This document shows, piece by piece, positions 35,469 to 43,081 of a stretch of 64,000 nt of DNA (positions are counted from its first letter, which is position 1; each line of letters starts with the position of its first letter). Source of the stretch: Nitrospirota bacterium (lineage in GTDB: Bacteria > Nitrospirota > Thermodesulfovibrionia > Thermodesulfovibrionales > UBA6898); the NCBI GenBank assembly GCA_016214855.1, contig JACRMT010000004.1:496001-560000 (forward strand), given 5' to 3'. A program made the translations under genes and the position numbers. Below the pieces are notes generated by a model that was not told where the DNA came from, ran no database searches, and saw only the letters and a list, made by a program, of their open reading frames with translations.

Positions 35469-35756
35469 TCACCTTTCCCAATAACGTTTTTGTTCTGTGC
35501 GAGTCGCTTTCCGCGCAGAGATGATTCGAATAACATCATCGCTTTCCCGATAACAATGGCAAACAACCATCAGACGAATAGAGGCGCTCAATCCGAGAAG
35601 AATAAATCGATCCTCGTCACCTGAATGGTCCGGATCATGAATCATCAAGGCATTTTCATCAACGAACACTGTCTGTGCCTCTTCAAAAGATATCCCATGC
35701 TTCCTATGGTTTGCGATGTTCTTTTCATTGTTCCAGTCAAATCTGATATCAGCCAT
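35469..35756 (-). CDS. brnT: BrnT-type toxin (RelE-fold ribonuclease)
   Basis: A 95-residue toxin of the BrnT family (start ADIRFDWNNEKNIANHRKHG, SFEEAQTVFVDENAL, and the C-terminal IRIISARKATRTEQKRY that carries the active-site Arg and Tyr). BrnT inhibits growth by cutting RNA. There is no ribosome site in front of the ATG, and the predicted -10 box ends 8 bp before it, so the message is likely leaderless. The gene is intact. Confidence 0.92.
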   Translation of the reverse strand: MADIRFDWNNEKNIANHRKHGISFEEAQTVFVDENALMIHDPDHSGDEDRFILLGLSASIRLMVVCHCYRESDDVIRIISARKATRTEQKRYWER

Positions 35757-35793
35757 ATATTTACATTGTAAATATATGGTAATGACTTGTCAA
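35757..35793 (-). promoter_or_regulatory. brnTA promoter overlapped by a palindromic operator
   Basis: On the minus strand TTGACA (35788-35793) and TACAAT (35765-35770) are spaced by 17 bp, close to the sigma-70 consensus. A palindrome of 9-bp arms, ATATTTACA/TGTAAATAT (35757-35775), covers the -10 box and start site, as expected for autorepression by BrnA. Confidence 0.75.
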
Positions 35794-35839
35794 ATTGATT
35801 TATGGAGATGAATCGAAAAGTTGAATGAAGGAGTAAACA

Positions 35840-36073
35840 TTAAATGCGGCCATCTTTTCTCAGTCTTTTAACCATTTCATCATAACTGATCAAAGGCTCC
35901 GCAACTCTTCCTTCAAATGCAGCAAAATCCTCGGAGTCTTCTGCCATTGCTTGCCTGACAGCGTTGTTAATAAGCTCTGATACCGATGTAGATGTCTCGA
36001 CAGCCTTTAGCCGAAGCGCTTTATGCAAAAGGGGTTCCAAATATACCGTAGCTCTTTTGGCTTGCGTTCCCAT
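35840..36073 (-). CDS. ribbon-helix-helix antitoxin-like protein without a visible toxin partner
   Basis: A 77-residue CopG-like protein: KRATVYLEPLLHKALRLKA, a helix SVSELINNAVRQAMAE, and a C-terminal acidic tail ending SYDEMVKRLRKDGRI of the sort that wraps around RelE/ParE toxins. The stretch downstream, where a toxin would be expected, holds only the brnTA promoter, so this is an orphan or a former pair member. The ribosome site is AGGAGG. It has its own promoter with a palindrome. Confidence 0.75.
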   Translation of the reverse strand: MGTQAKRATVYLEPLLHKALRLKAVETSTSVSELINNAVRQAMAEDSEDFAAFEGRVAEPLISYDEMVKRLRKDGRI

Positions 36074-36093
36074 ATGACACCTCCTGATGTGGC

Positions 36094-36128
36094 TATATAT
36101 ATTTTAGCACCATAACGTCAATGACGTT
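36094..36128 (-). promoter_or_regulatory. promoter and operator of the orphan antitoxin gene
   Basis: TTGACG (36116-36121) and TATATA (36094-36099) on the minus strand are 16 bp apart. The perfect inverted repeat AACGTCA-A-TGACGTT (36114-36128) covers the -35 box, fitting self-repression. Confidence 0.65.
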
Positions 36129-36166
36129 TTATCGGCGATCTCGCTGAATAGTGCCGGATTGAATCC

Positions 36167-36331
36167 TTAGGAGCCGACCGCCGGGCGATGCACCTGATCA
36201 TGGGAGACACCGCCCATTTCGGCAGACTCATCATAAAGCCGGCTGTAACCCTCGGCGTAGTCATGATCCCTGCATAGTTTCTGGAAGCATTGCAATGCGT
36301 CGCTGTGGACCGGCAGGTTGTCGTCCGTCAT
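36167..36331 (-). CDS. small unrecognised protein coupled to the upstream gene
   Basis: A 54-residue reading frame (start MTDDNLPVHSDALQCFQKLC) whose ATG lies one base after the TGA of the 205-residue gene (TGAGATG), which suggests translational coupling. The upstream purines GTTGAG may help initiation. Amino-acid content is ordinary and acidic (GYSRLYDESAEMGG), but no family is recognised. It could be a remnant of a longer gene or an accessory protein of its neighbour. Confidence 0.35.
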   Translation of the reverse strand: MTDDNLPVHSDALQCFQKLCRDHDYAEGYSRLYDESAEMGGVSHDQVHRPAVGS

Positions 36332-36332
36332 C

Positions 36333-36950
36333 TCAACTTTTATTATCCCGCGCAGTACAAAGCTCGAACAGTTTTTCCACTTCGTGGCTCAACAAAGGAT
36401 ATCTTACGTTATCCAAGCTGCCCATTTGAAGAAGCTGCTGAGGAGAAAAATCAGATACTTTTTTCAAGAGCAAATAAAAACTCAATGGAAATTCATGTTC
36501 TATCCAATTCTTTCTAAATCCCGTAATGCCATATTGTTTCAATATCTGCTCTAACTGGATAGTATGCATTCTTACGAATTCCCACAGACTCAGGGTCGCG
36601 ACAAAGGCCTCATTGACCTCATCAATATATTTGCCTGGTTCATAGTCCTTATATTCCTGGATGGTTATAATTAAATTGTCATTTTCTCGGATAGCATAGC
36701 TCCACTTGTAGCTGCCAGGTTCATTTAATATTGGGAAGTCTGTGCTGGGCAAATAATAGTCCGGCGGCCGAAGAGGATTTGGATGGGAATTAGGAGGGGT
36801 TATGTACATGCGGATCATACTCAACAGATTTGACGTTATATCACCCAGAACATCGGTTGCATAAGCTGCAGTTATAAAAAATTCTCGGCCATTTTCCTCA
36901 AGATATATATCGAGCCAGCCACTGCCAGTCAGAGCTATTTCATATTTCAT
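36333..36950 (-). CDS. unrecognised 205-residue cytosolic protein
   Basis: An A+T-rich gene for a soluble protein (start KYEIALTGSGWLDIYLEENG). The first 50 residues look like a beta-rich domain, a proline-rich loop follows (PPNSHPNPLRPPDYYLP), then an alpha/beta part with IIQ-type strands and the helix AFVATLSLWEFVRMHTI. No signal peptide or membrane helix. I do not recognise a family. Small size, base composition and surroundings (toxin-antitoxin genes, insertion sequences) suggest an acquired gene, possibly of the immunity-protein sort, but this is a guess. Confidence 0.6.
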   Translation of the reverse strand: MKYEIALTGSGWLDIYLEENGREFFITAAYATDVLGDITSNLLSMIRMYITPPNSHPNPLRPPDYYLPSTDFPILNEPGSYKWSYAIRENDNLIITIQEYKDYEPGKYIDEVNEAFVATLSLWEFVRMHTIQLEQILKQYGITGFRKNWIEHEFPLSFYLLLKKVSDFSPQQLLQMGSLDNVRYPLLSHEVEKLFELCTARDNKS

Positions 36951-36996
36951 CCAATAACTCCTTAACCATTAAAGACTTCTTATTCATTTTACAGAT

Positions 36997-37077
36997 AATG
37001 CGGCAGTTGAGCGGCCCCGAAGGGGGTCTGACTCGAACTCCTGGTTCTCCCTCTCGACCCGCTCGTTGGGAAACAGC
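36997..37077. repeat. GC-rich element related to the palindrome at 38956-39100
   Basis: Begins AATGCGGCAGTTGAGCGGCC, then CCCCGAAGGGGG, then GGTTCTCCCTCTCGACCCGC. The order of sub-motifs is the same as at 38966-39042, though the closing arm is not conserved. It lies in the 262-bp gap downstream of the IS-split gene; nothing else is seen in that gap. Confidence 0.55.
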
Positions 37078-37765
37078 ATTCTTGCCGAATGTCCCTGGCT
37101 GACTTCACGCAATCTATAAATTTAGTCAGCGTAGTCAAGAACGTACTCGCTCGTCCCCGACAACAAACGCGCCGTGTCCCAGCCGTCCGGTGCACGCATT
37201 ATTGGGCGCCTTTCATTTTTTAGACCTATTTTTAGAAGTCGAACTATCTTCTTGCAGCCACGCTTCATATAACTTTGCATTCTTCCTTTGAATTGCTCGC
37301 CTGCTGCGCTCAAAAGCCTTGTGTTGCTCTGGCGTGAGTCCAACTTTCGCGGGATAAGCACCACCAAAAATAACAGGCGGTAATTTTGCTTCAATGAGTT
37401 GGTCATTTAACATATCACCGACTTCTTTTGTAAATCTTGAGCCTTTGTCCATCAGTTTCTGAATTTGAATTAATCGTTGATGACCAGCAGCTTCTTGAGC
37501 TGAAAGAGCGTATCCCTCAGCAGCCGACAATGAGTTTGTTATCATATCTATACTGAAATAGACATCATGGAACGCCAAAGTTGCAGCCTTCAAGTAAGCT
37601 ATATTTGCATTGTGGTAATCCCCATACTCGCGATAGACATCAGCCATTAGCTGATGAACGAGCGCCGCATTCCTAGTTGAAATGACAGATTTCCAAGTTC
37701 CTTTCTCAATACGCCGTTGCAGGCGAGCCAGACGATTTAGCGCAGCCTGAGTGTAACCCCTTTTA

Positions 37766-38870
37766 TTGACTCCTGCATAAATAATGTCCTATACTTTGGG
37801 CAGGAGGTGAGAGATGAGACCTCAGGGAAGCCCAAAGGAATTGGAACAAAGACGGCAACGTGCCATTGCTCTGCTTCAGGAAGGATACCAGCCTGTTGAT
37901 GTAGCCGGCATGCTTGGAGTAGAACGCCGAAGCGTGCGGCGCTGGAAGGCAACACATCGCAAAAAAGGTGAAAAAGGCATTCAAGCCAAGCAAGCATCGG
38001 GGAGACCATCCAAACTTAACAGCAAAGATTTTCGAAAACTTGAGAAGTCGTTGCTTAAGGGATCGAAGAAGGCCGGATTTCCGACAGACCTCTGGACCTG
38101 TCCTCGGATTGCACAGCTTATCCAGTCTCTTTTTGGCGTTAACTACCATGTGGATCATATTGGCCGTATACTCCATGATCTTGGGTGGTCGCCCCAGAAA
38201 CCGGAACGCCGGGCCATAGAGCGCAACGAAGCAAGAATCAAAGAATGGATAAAGGTTGACTGGCCACACATTAAAAAAAAGCTGCCAGACTGAAAGCGCA
38301 TATCGTCTTTATCGACGAAAGCGGCATGATGATGGCACCTCTGGTCAGGAGAACCTGGAGTCCTCGTGGTCAAACTCCCATCCTGTACCAAAAAACCTGT
38401 TCTCATAAGAAAGTCTCTGTTATCGGCGCCCTCTGCATTGCACCTCGTAAAAATCAGCTCAGCATGTATTTTCGACTTCATCCAGATGTCAACATCGCAT
38501 CTGACGCCGTCAAGGCCTTTCTTCGCTGTCTTCTGAAGGAACTGCCAGGACAGATCATTATCGTATGGGATCGTTTTCAGCCTCATCGTTCAAAAAAGGT
38601 GCAGAGCCTGCTGGCTATCAGGCCACAGCGTCTGCATTTCGATTACTTTCCTCCCTATGCGCCAGAGCTTAACCCTGTAGAATATGTCTGGGCTCATACA
38701 AAAATGAATCCCATGGCGAATGCCACAGCAATGGAGTTGGATACCCTTGCAACTGGCACTCGCAGCAGTATGCGCTCATTACAGAAAAAACAGCACCTGC
38801 TCCGTGCATTCATCAAAAAAAGTGGACTTTCTTTACGTCTCAAATAGGACATTACTTATGCAGCTATCAA
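37766..38870 (+). mobile_element. IS630-family insertion sequence, complete
   Basis: Element of 1105 bp bounded by TA dinucleotides (37764-37765 and 38871-38872), the target duplicated by IS630/Tc1-type elements. Terminal inverted repeats are imperfect over about 24 bp: TTGACTCCTGCATAAATAAT on the left and, reversed, TTGATAGCTGCATAAGTAAT on the right, both followed by GTCC. It contains one transposase gene read through a frameshift. Confidence 0.9.
37814..38847 (+). CDS. IS630-family transposase, two frames joined by -1 frameshift
   Basis: The first frame (37814-38293) gives 159 residues with helix-turn-helix domains (YQPVDVAGMLGVERRSVRRW and a second around PRIAQLIQSLFGV). The second frame carries the DDE catalytic domain: FIDESG, IIVWDRFQPH and PELNPVEYVW. 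A run of eight A (38273-38280) just before the first stop permits a -1 slip that joins them into a protein of about 344 residues, a known expression mode in the IS630 family. All three catalytic acids are present, so the element may be active. A sequencing error in the A-run is the alternative. Confidence 0.85.
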
Positions 38871-38955
38871 TAGCTGACTTTTTTGCTGTTGCAATTTCTC
38901 TCAGCCAATAGTCGCGATCTATCAGTTTCAATTTATACATCCTTTTCCCTTAGAA

Positions 38956-39100
38956 TGCGGCACCCAATGCGGCAGTGAGCGGCCCCCGAAGGGGAGTCCG
39001 TTCGAGTGGCAGGTTCTCCCCGCAGCGTAGCGTAGGGGAGAAACAGACACGAGCCGCTCACTGCCGCATTCTTTCCCGGAGCGAAGCGGAGGGAGAGAAC
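38956..39100. repeat. nested GC-rich palindrome
   Basis: Perfect 18-bp arms AATGCGGCAGTGAGCGGC (38966-38983) and their complement (39053-39070) enclose CCCCCGAAGGGG and TTCTCCCC/GGGGAGAA (39014-39021, 39035-39042). A third hairpin, TTCTTTCCC/GGGAGAGAA with one mismatch, follows to 39099. The lead-in TGCGGCACCCAA (38956-38967) recurs at 39251-39262. Confidence 0.8.
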
Positions 39101-39487
39101 CAGTGATTAGCGAGTTAACTCGATAACGACGGCAATTTCCATCTCCGTTGCCTCGACAAAAAAACGATGCAGTCGTAACTAACTGATTTATTATATTAAT
39201 CTGACTGACTAATATTCCGTTTGAGGTATTATCGGGTTTTCTGCTCATTATGCGGCACCCAAGATCGCAGAGCGCATTGAGGCTGTTATCAAAAATAATA
39301 GACTGTGGATGTGTGGTGACAGAGGCAGAGGGAAAAGGCCATTAACGATTTTGACTTCAAAAGTCCTATTGATGTCCCCTTGCACTCATCCCCTCCAATA
39401 CTGAGGTTAATATATCAAGCAGGTTCTTCCGGCGTCAATACAAATATGCAGGCTGCTGAAAGGCTTCAGTTATAAGGGAAACTCACC
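39101..39487. other. intergenic stretch without a recognisable gene
   Basis: Between the nested palindrome and the repeat that precedes the IS3-type element. Short frames on both strands show no family resemblance. It contains the second copy of TGCGGCACCCAA at 39251-39262 and A+T-rich DNA around 39180-39230. I see no promoter, RNA gene or coding region that I can support. Confidence 0.5.
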
Positions 39488-39549
39488 ATTAAATCTCCCC
39501 TCTCCCCTCTTTGCTAAAGAGGGGAATTATGCCTCCCCCCTTTCTGCCA
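39488..39549. repeat. dispersed palindromic repeat, copy 3, left part
   Basis: AAATCTCCCCTCTCCCCTCT, the palindrome CCCCTCTTTGCTAAAGAGGGG and GCCTCCCCCCTTTCTGCC match the reverse complement of copy 4 (63507-63586). The matching right part is at 41180-41231, on the other side of the IS3-type element. Confidence 0.65.
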
Positions 39550-39612
39550 ACATAAGTGAAACAGTGACCCCCGAATAATTTAATGTATAAGGGCGAGGAA
39601 GGAACAGGGGTT

Positions 39613-40020
39613 ATGGACTCCATGACAGACGAACAGATAGTGCCGGAGGTGGAAGTGACAGCAAAGGCAGAGCGGCGGCGGTTCAGCGCGGAGTATAAGA
39701 GGAAGATACTGAAGGCTGCAGATGCATGTCGGCTTCCGGGGGAACTGGGAGAGCTGCTGAGAAAGGAGGGGTTGTATTCCTCCAACCTTACGGCATGGCG
39801 GGCGACCCTGAAGCGAAGTGAACTTGCCGGGCTTGCCCCTAAGAAGCGCGGTCCGAAGGTAGTGGTCAAGGACGCCCGTGATCGGCGAATAGCGGACCTT
39901 GAGCGGGAGACCAGGAAATGGAAAGCACGCGCCGAGCGAGCTGAGGCGCTGGTGGACCTCCAAAAAAAAGTCTCGGAAATTCTGGAGATAGCTCTGCCGG
40001 AGTCGGAAGAGAAAAAGTGA
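39613..40020 (+). CDS. IS3-family transposase OrfA
   Basis: A protein of about 135 residues: a helix-turn-helix domain (RRRFSAEYKRKILKAADAC, LGELLRKEGLYSSNLTAWRA) and a C-terminal leucine-zipper-like helix (RRIADLERETRKWKARAERA) for multimer formation. It recognises the element ends. The ATG at 39613 follows ACAGGGGTT; an ATG at 39583 is possible. Its last codons overlap the GTG start of orfB (GTGA), so OrfB is made by coupling or by frameshift as an OrfAB fusion. Confidence 0.85.
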   Translation: MDSMTDEQIVPEVEVTAKAERRRFSAEYKRKILKAADACRLPGELGELLRKEGLYSSNLTAWRATLKRSELAGLAPKKRGPKVVVKDARDRRIADLERETRKWKARAERAEALVDLQKKVSEILEIALPESEEKK

Positions 40021-41117
40021 TACGCGCTATCGCAGAGATGGGTCCTCAGTTGGGTGTGGCTCCTGCATGTGCTGCTATGGGGTTGCCTCGTTCTACCTAC
40101 TATCGGCACCGGAGCCCCCGGCCCCATAAGGCCAGTCATAGCACTCCAGCCAGGACCCTTACCCTGGATGAGCGGCAGGAGGTTCTGGCGGTGCTTCACG
40201 ATCCGCGTTTCGTCGACGATGCTCCCGGGCAGGTCTACGCTGCCCTGCTTGATGAGGGCCGGTACCTGTGTTCGGAGCGAACCATGTACCGCATACTTGC
40301 CAACAATGCCGAGATACGCGAAAGGCGCAATCAGTTGCGGCATCCGGTCTACCGCAAACCCGAGCTGTTGGCCACGGCGCCAAACCAGGTATGGTCTTGG
40401 GACATCACCAAACTGCTTGGCCCGGTGAAATGGACCTATTACTATCTCTACGTTATCCTCGATATCTTCAGCCGGTACGTTCCGGGCTGGCTGCTGGCAA
40501 GGGTGGAAAGTGCCGCTTTGGCTAAACAGCTCATCGGGGAAACCTGCCTGAGGCAGGGAATCTCGCAGGATCAGCTTACTATACACTCTGATCGGGGTCC
40601 GTCCATGACCAGCAAGACCGTGGCCCTGCTGTTGGCTGATCTCGGAGTTACTAAATCCCTCAGTCGGCCTCACGTCTCCAACGACAACCCTTATTCGGAG
40701 GCCCAGTTCAAGACGCTTAAGTATCGCCCCGGCTTTCCCGGCCGCTTTGGATCTGAGCAGGACGGCAGAGCTCATTGCCAGGCCTTCTTTGCCTGGTATA
40801 ACACCGGGCACCGGCATTCGGGTATCGGTATGATGACGCCTGAGTCGGTACATTACGGCCGCGCTTCTCATATTAATTCGGCAAGACAGAGGACTTTGGA
40901 CATGGCTTATGCACTCCATCCAGAGAGGTTCGTCAAACGCCCGCCGTCACCGCCGGAATTGCCGGCAGCAGTCTGGATCAACCCTCCAGCAGAGAAAACG
41001 GCTCTCCAGAATGCCCCAGGATCGCAGTTCGTGACAGCAGCCGATTCGCAGTATGCCCCATCGGAAGGTGATTGGGACCTCATCACCGAGGCTTCTTCAG
41101 AAAAGGTCCTACAGTAA
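40017..41117 (+). CDS. IS3-family transposase OrfB (integrase catalytic domain)
   Basis: A 366-residue protein with an HTH_21-like segment (near 45-105) and an rve-type integrase core. Catalytic residues are D129 (VWSWDITKL), D192 (IHSDRGPSM) and E228 (NDNPYSEAQFKTLKY), with the DD(35)E spacing. A tail of about 75 residues follows the usual end MMTPESVHYG, rich in Pro and Ala. It starts with GTG. No frameshift or stop is seen, so the element may be functional. Confidence 0.9.
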   Translation: MIRAIAEMGPQLGVAPACAAMGLPRSTYYRHRSPRPHKASHSTPARTLTLDERQEVLAVLHDPRFVDDAPGQVYAALLDEGRYLCSERTMYRILANNAEIRERRNQLRHPVYRKPELLATAPNQVWSWDITKLLGPVKWTYYYLYVILDIFSRYVPGWLLARVESAALAKQLIGETCLRQGISQDQLTIHSDRGPSMTSKTVALLLADLGVTKSLSRPHVSNDNPYSEAQFKTLKYRPGFPGRFGSEQDGRAHCQAFFAWYNTGHRHSGIGMMTPESVHYGRASHINSARQRTLDMAYALHPERFVKRPPSPPELPAAVWINPPAEKTALQNAPGSQFVTAADSQYAPSEGDWDLITEASSEKVLQ

Positions 41118-41179
41118 ATGGCCATGGTCACTGTCTCAAAATCGTTGACAGGTTCCGCCCTTGCTTAAAGAACCTACTG

Positions 41180-41231
41180 TTGGTTGGCAAAGGCCTGTCC
41201 CCGAATGGGGAGAGGTTAGGAGGGATTTTGC
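41180..41231. repeat. dispersed palindromic repeat, copy 3, right part
   Basis: GTTGGCAAAGGCC, CCCCGAATGGGG and GAGGTTAGGAGGGATTTT correspond to the second half of the element seen whole at 63507-63586. Confidence 0.6.
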
Positions 41232-41271
41232 TAATAAAATCTGTCCTCTGAAACCTGACCTGAAATACCCG

Positions 41272-41316
41272 CCTAAAAAAGAAAGCCCCGGAAAACATCC
41301 TGGCGTTTTCCGGGGC
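41272..41316 (-). terminator. intrinsic terminator after the YeeE/YedE transporter gene
   Basis: A 12-bp perfect stem (GCCCCGGAAAAC / GTTTTCCGGGGC) followed on the minus strand by TTTCTTTTTT. It lies 28 bp after the transporter stop. Confidence 0.92.
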
Positions 41317-41343
41317 ATAATCAGGCTTACGTTATAAAAATTA

Positions 41344-42432
41344 TTATTCGTCCATATCCTGCATGGGCTTGATGAACTTGAAATAAACCATGGTCCAGTT
41401 GCCTAAAATAATGGCAATCGTTGCAGCGATGCTGCCGATCGAAAGTGTCGTTGCACCGGTCAGGGCCTGTCCGACGTTGCAACCTCCTGCTGCTGCAGCG
41501 CCAAAGCCCATCATCACGCTGCCGCCAAGCACGGTAAGCAGTTCCTTGGCATCACGCGGCGTCTTCCAGGTAAACTCTTTCAGGATCTTGGCGCTGATGG
41601 CAGCCCCGATGGGCACACCAATTATATAGAACGATGCCCAGGTCACCTTAAAGTCACCCAGTGCGAACATGGGGAAGAACTTTGACCGTGCGTCCCCTGT
41701 CAGAAGCGTAAAGAATACCTCACCGGTAGGCGTTGTGAAATTCAGTCCGCGTGCAAATCCCGGGGAACCCCAGTATTCCGAAGCCCAGAACGTAAGGATG
41801 CCAGAAAGACCCACCAGCACGGCGGTCACAGACCAGTAGAAGCCTTTTGATTTCTTGATCGCAAAGGGCTTGCTCTTCAGGGCAAAGGCGCAGAGCACAA
41901 CACTGATCACGGCGATAACAATCCACTTTATCATCAAACTGTCACCAATAAGTCCGGGCAGCGTCATGCTGGGCGGACCGACCTGTACGCTTCTGAGCAT
42001 GTCATAGACCGGCTTGAGAACGCCGTTTGTGGTCATTCCTATGCCGAGGAAAAACCCCAGCACCGCAACCCAGGAGGCCATCTGTCCTTCGCCCATACGG
42101 TAGACGATACCGCTGCCGCAGCCACCGGCAAGCACGATACCGAGGCCAAAAACATACCCGCCAATAATGTTGGCCAGAGGATAAAACGACTGGGCCTTGA
42201 GATGAATGATCTCCATGTCATGCAACACGTTGGATCCGATCACCATAATTACAAGCGCAAGCAAATAGGCGTGAAAAACCGTGAAGTCCTTGATGAAAAT
42301 GGTGTCTCTGAAAGCACTGTTCATGCAGAATCTGCCCTTCTGCAGGATAAAACCGAACAGCGCACCGATTAAGAGTCCGGAAATGATAAAACCAAATGTT
42401 ACCTGCGGTAAAGCGTCCGCTACACCTTCCAT
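41344..42432 (-). CDS. YeeE/YedE (TsuA-like) sulfur-compound transporter
   Basis: A 362-residue inner-membrane protein with about nine or ten helices and the family cysteine motifs QKGRFCMNSAFRD, LAGGCGSGIVYR and AAGGCNVGQAL. In TsuA-type proteins conserved cysteines pass thiosulfate through the membrane. Two pseudo-symmetric halves are visible. No TusA/YeeD sulfur carrier gene is adjacent. It has its own promoter and terminator, so it is a single-gene unit between the IS elements and the pth operon. Substrate is inferred from the family. Confidence 0.85.
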   Translation of the reverse strand: MEGVADALPQVTFGFIISGLLIGALFGFILQKGRFCMNSAFRDTIFIKDFTVFHAYLLALVIMVIGSNVLHDMEIIHLKAQSFYPLANIIGGYVFGLGIVLAGGCGSGIVYRMGEGQMASWVAVLGFFLGIGMTTNGVLKPVYDMLRSVQVGPPSMTLPGLIGDSLMIKWIVIAVISVVLCAFALKSKPFAIKKSKGFYWSVTAVLVGLSGILTFWASEYWGSPGFARGLNFTTPTGEVFFTLLTGDARSKFFPMFALGDFKVTWASFYIIGVPIGAAISAKILKEFTWKTPRDAKELLTVLGGSVMMGFGAAAAGGCNVGQALTGATTLSIGSIAATIAIILGNWTMVYFKFIKPMQDMDE

Positions 42433-42463
42433 ATTTACCCCCCGATAAAAAATTTAGTGTGTT

Positions 42464-42492
42464 AAATTATCACAGCAGGGGGGTTTTGTCAA
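42464..42492 (-). promoter_or_regulatory. sigma-70 type promoter of the YeeE/YedE gene
   Basis: TTGACA (42487-42492) and TAATTT (42464-42469) on the minus strand with a 17-bp spacer; the start codon lies about 31 bp downstream and GGGGGG serves as the ribosome site. Confidence 0.6.
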
Positions 42493-42523
42493 CGAAGGGA
42501 ATATATAAAAAAAGCTTATAAAT

Positions 42524-43078
42524 CTATGAGTTAAACCTGTTCATGGCCTTCTCAACACCCTGCTCCAAAATACAGGAAATCGCGTCGCCAGCCCTCGCCA
42601 CAACCTCTTTTATCAGTGCCTGTTCCTCTTTCCTGAACTTCGCAAGCACATAATCCTCTGTGGGAACGAGAGGATCGCGGCCAATACCTATCCTGACCCT
42701 GATAAACTCCTGAGTGCCGAGATTCTGCATCACTGATTCGACACCTCTGTGGCCTCCTGCTGATCCTCTCTTGCTGATCTTCAACCTTCCTGATGCAAGA
42801 TCAAGATCGTCCTGAATGACGACAATATGTTCCGGCAGAATCGTATACCGGGAGAAGACCTTTCTGACCGCGCTGCCGCTCCTGTTCATAAACGTCAACG
42901 GCTCCATCAGGACGACCTTCTGGCCGCTGATGGAGCCGCTGCATGCCCTGTATTCTGTCTTTTCCCTGAAGCTCAGGCCCAGGCTCTCGGCAAGCCGGTC
43001 CAGGACCATGAACCCGATATTATGCCGCGTCTTTGCGTATCGGCTACCAGGATTGCCAAGGCCGACAAGAAGCCACAA
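42524..43078 (-). CDS. pth: peptidyl-tRNA hydrolase
   Basis: A 184-residue enzyme that frees tRNA from dropped-off peptidyl-tRNA. N-terminal LLVGLGNPGSRYAKTRHNIG contains the catalytic His, and the FMNRSG and VIQDDLDLASGRLKIS motifs are intact. The start appears to be a TTG just after the rplY stop, with GGGG about nine bases upstream. rplY-pth is a common gene pair. The gene is the last of the ispE-tRNA-prs-rplY-pth run. Confidence 0.95.
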   Translation of the reverse strand: MWLLVGLGNPGSRYAKTRHNIGFMVLDRLAESLGLSFREKTEYRACSGSISGQKVVLMEPLTFMNRSGSAVRKVFSRYTILPEHIVVIQDDLDLASGRLKISKRGSAGGHRGVESVMQNLGTQEFIRVRIGIGRDPLVPTEDYVLAKFRKEEQALIKEVVARAGDAISCILEQGVEKAMNRFNS

Positions 43079-43081
43079 AAA

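Larger units (their letters stand above)
37213..38940 (-). pseudogene. TPR-like gene split by the IS630-type element
   Basis: The 5' part (38940 to 38871) encodes MYKLKLIDRDYWLREIATAK and a few more residues; the 3' part (37765 to 37213) continues KRGYTQAALNRLARLQRRIE and runs to a Lys-rich end. If the 1105-bp element and one TA copy are removed the two parts join in one frame and give a 206-residue protein with no stop. A TPR-like helix pair (DVYREYGDYHNANIAYLKAA) is visible. The rest is not recognised. A shortened protein could still start at an internal ATG at 37647. The exact repair indicates a recent insertion. Confidence 0.8.
39557..41138 (+). mobile_element. IS3-family insertion sequence
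   Basis: About 1.58 kb bounded by imperfect terminal repeats TGAAACAGTGACC (39557-39569) and GGTCACTGTCTCA (41126-41138), which begin TG and end CA as in IS3 elements. It holds overlapping orfA and orfB. The direct target repeats are not clear, so the outer ends may be a few bases off or one end may have decayed. Confidence 0.75.

Noticed and set aside
37020-37060. tRNA-like T-arm (ACTCGAACTCCTGG) in the GC-rich element
   Set aside because: No acceptor, D or anticodon stems can be formed around it.
36990-37200. Possible integron attC sites around the split gene
   Set aside because: No 7-bp core sites (RYYYAAC/GTTRRRY) in the right place and no integrase in the window; kept only as a palindromic repeat.
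38928-39248. Open frame of 106 codons on the minus strand over the nested palindrome
   Set aside because: It is made largely of palindrome sequence, and its amino-acid content looks non-coding.
42437-42484. CCCCCC upstream and GGGGGG at the ribosome site of the YeeE/YedE gene, which could pair and hide the site
   Set aside because: The C-run lies in the spacer between the predicted -35 and -10 boxes, so it is not part of the message.
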